Origin: Planctomycetota bacterium
GTDB taxonomy: Bacteria > Planctomycetota > UBA1135 > UBA2386
NCBI GenBank assembly: GCA_020425885.1
Contig: JAGQRA010000784.1
Coordinates: 1 to 14,044 of the forward strand
Reading direction: 5' to 3'
Length of the DNA: 14,044 nt
This document shows positions 13,921 through 14,044 of the stretch, in pieces. Within the stretch, counting starts at the first letter, position 1, and each line of letters starts with the position of its first letter. The notes under the pieces are model-generated. The model was not told where the DNA came from, did no database searches, and saw only the letters and a program-made list of their open reading frames with translations. Both the position numbers and the translations under genes were made by a program.

Positions 13921-14044
13921 GGATCGGATGAGGGTAGCGCCGGACCTCCGCAATGCGACTTCTCAGGTCTGACGATCCAGCAGGAATCGTGATGTTGGAG
14001 GCCGATGTGGGGGTAGTAGCTGCGCGCCTTGGGAGCCGCGATCA
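13917..14044 (-). CDS. C-terminal fragment of an unknown protein, partial at the right edge
   Basis: A minus-strand frame is open from the window edge to a TGA at 13917-13919, giving 41 or more residues that include SYYPHIGLQHHDSCW and end in PSSDP. Its stop overlaps the start of the DapB-like gene as ATGA, a common arrangement for coupled genes. Third codon positions are mostly G or C for the first 24 visible codons, but not for the last 17. The true end of the conserved region may therefore be near WIV, with a less constrained tail. I do not recognise the family. The other minus frames show either an early stop or no preference, and a plus-strand frame from an ATG at 13992 cannot be excluded. 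Confidence 0.42.
   Translation of the reverse strand, partial: IAAPKARSYYPHIGLQHHDSCWIVRPEKSHCGGPALPSSDP
13931..13936 (-). promoter_or_regulatory. Possible -10 box (TACCCT) for the DapB-like gene
   Basis: On the minus strand TACCCT ends 10 bases before the ATG at 13920, at a distance like that of the boxes upstream of the HEAT and carboxypeptidase-regulatory-like genes. It would lie inside the upstream partial frame if that frame is real. The match is weak. Confidence 0.25.

Overview
The window is GC-rich bacterial chromosome (roughly two thirds G+C by eye), almost fully coding, with no tRNA, rRNA, CRISPR or recognisable transposase gene and no gene-free stretch longer than about 200 bases. 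The gene content suggests an uncultured, probably Planctomycetota-like Gram-negative bacterium: secreted HEAT-repeat and von Willebrand A proteins, a DNRLRE surface protein, carboxypeptidase-regulatory-like repeats, a multiheme cytochrome and an S46 dipeptidyl peptidase. Gene starts without Shine-Dalgarno sequences also fit. The taxonomic call is inference from gene style; no marker gene is present.

Layout, left to right: the 3' end of an S46 dipeptidyl peptidase (1-816, +); a five-heme secreted cytochrome (1012-3330, +); a strong 48-nt hairpin (3337-3384) filling the gap between convergent genes; a secreted HEAT-repeat protein (3387-5285, -); a secreted protein with a LamG/DUF1080-like beta-sandwich (5338-6438, -); a divergent intergenic region; a two-domain 3-hydroxyacyl-CoA dehydrogenase/enoyl-CoA hydratase (6557-8581, +); a secreted VWA protein with an intact MIDAS (8721-10376, +); a DNRLRE surface protein (10572-11642, +); a membrane-anchored protein with about four carboxypeptidase-regulatory-like repeats (11655-12869, -); a DapB/2,4-diaminopentanoate dehydrogenase-family oxidoreductase (12919-13920, -); and a partial reading frame entering from the right edge (13917-14044, -) that overlaps the oxidoreductase start by ATGA.

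These genes do not form an obvious single pathway. Six or seven of the ten products are predicted to be exported, anchored or periplasmic; only the fatty-acid beta-oxidation-type fusion and the DapB-like oxidoreductase are clearly cytoplasmic. A thread joining the exported proteins is a similar C-terminal beta-rich module at the end of the cytochrome, the DNRLRE protein and, less clearly, the LamG-like protein.

I did not find a convincing new multi-gene system. The points most worth a second look are the shared C-terminal module, the dehydrogenase-hydratase fusion with altered residues in its dehydrogenase half, the palindromic hairpin between convergent genes, and the pattern of TAnnnT boxes next to starts without Shine-Dalgarno sequences, including one apparently leaderless gene.
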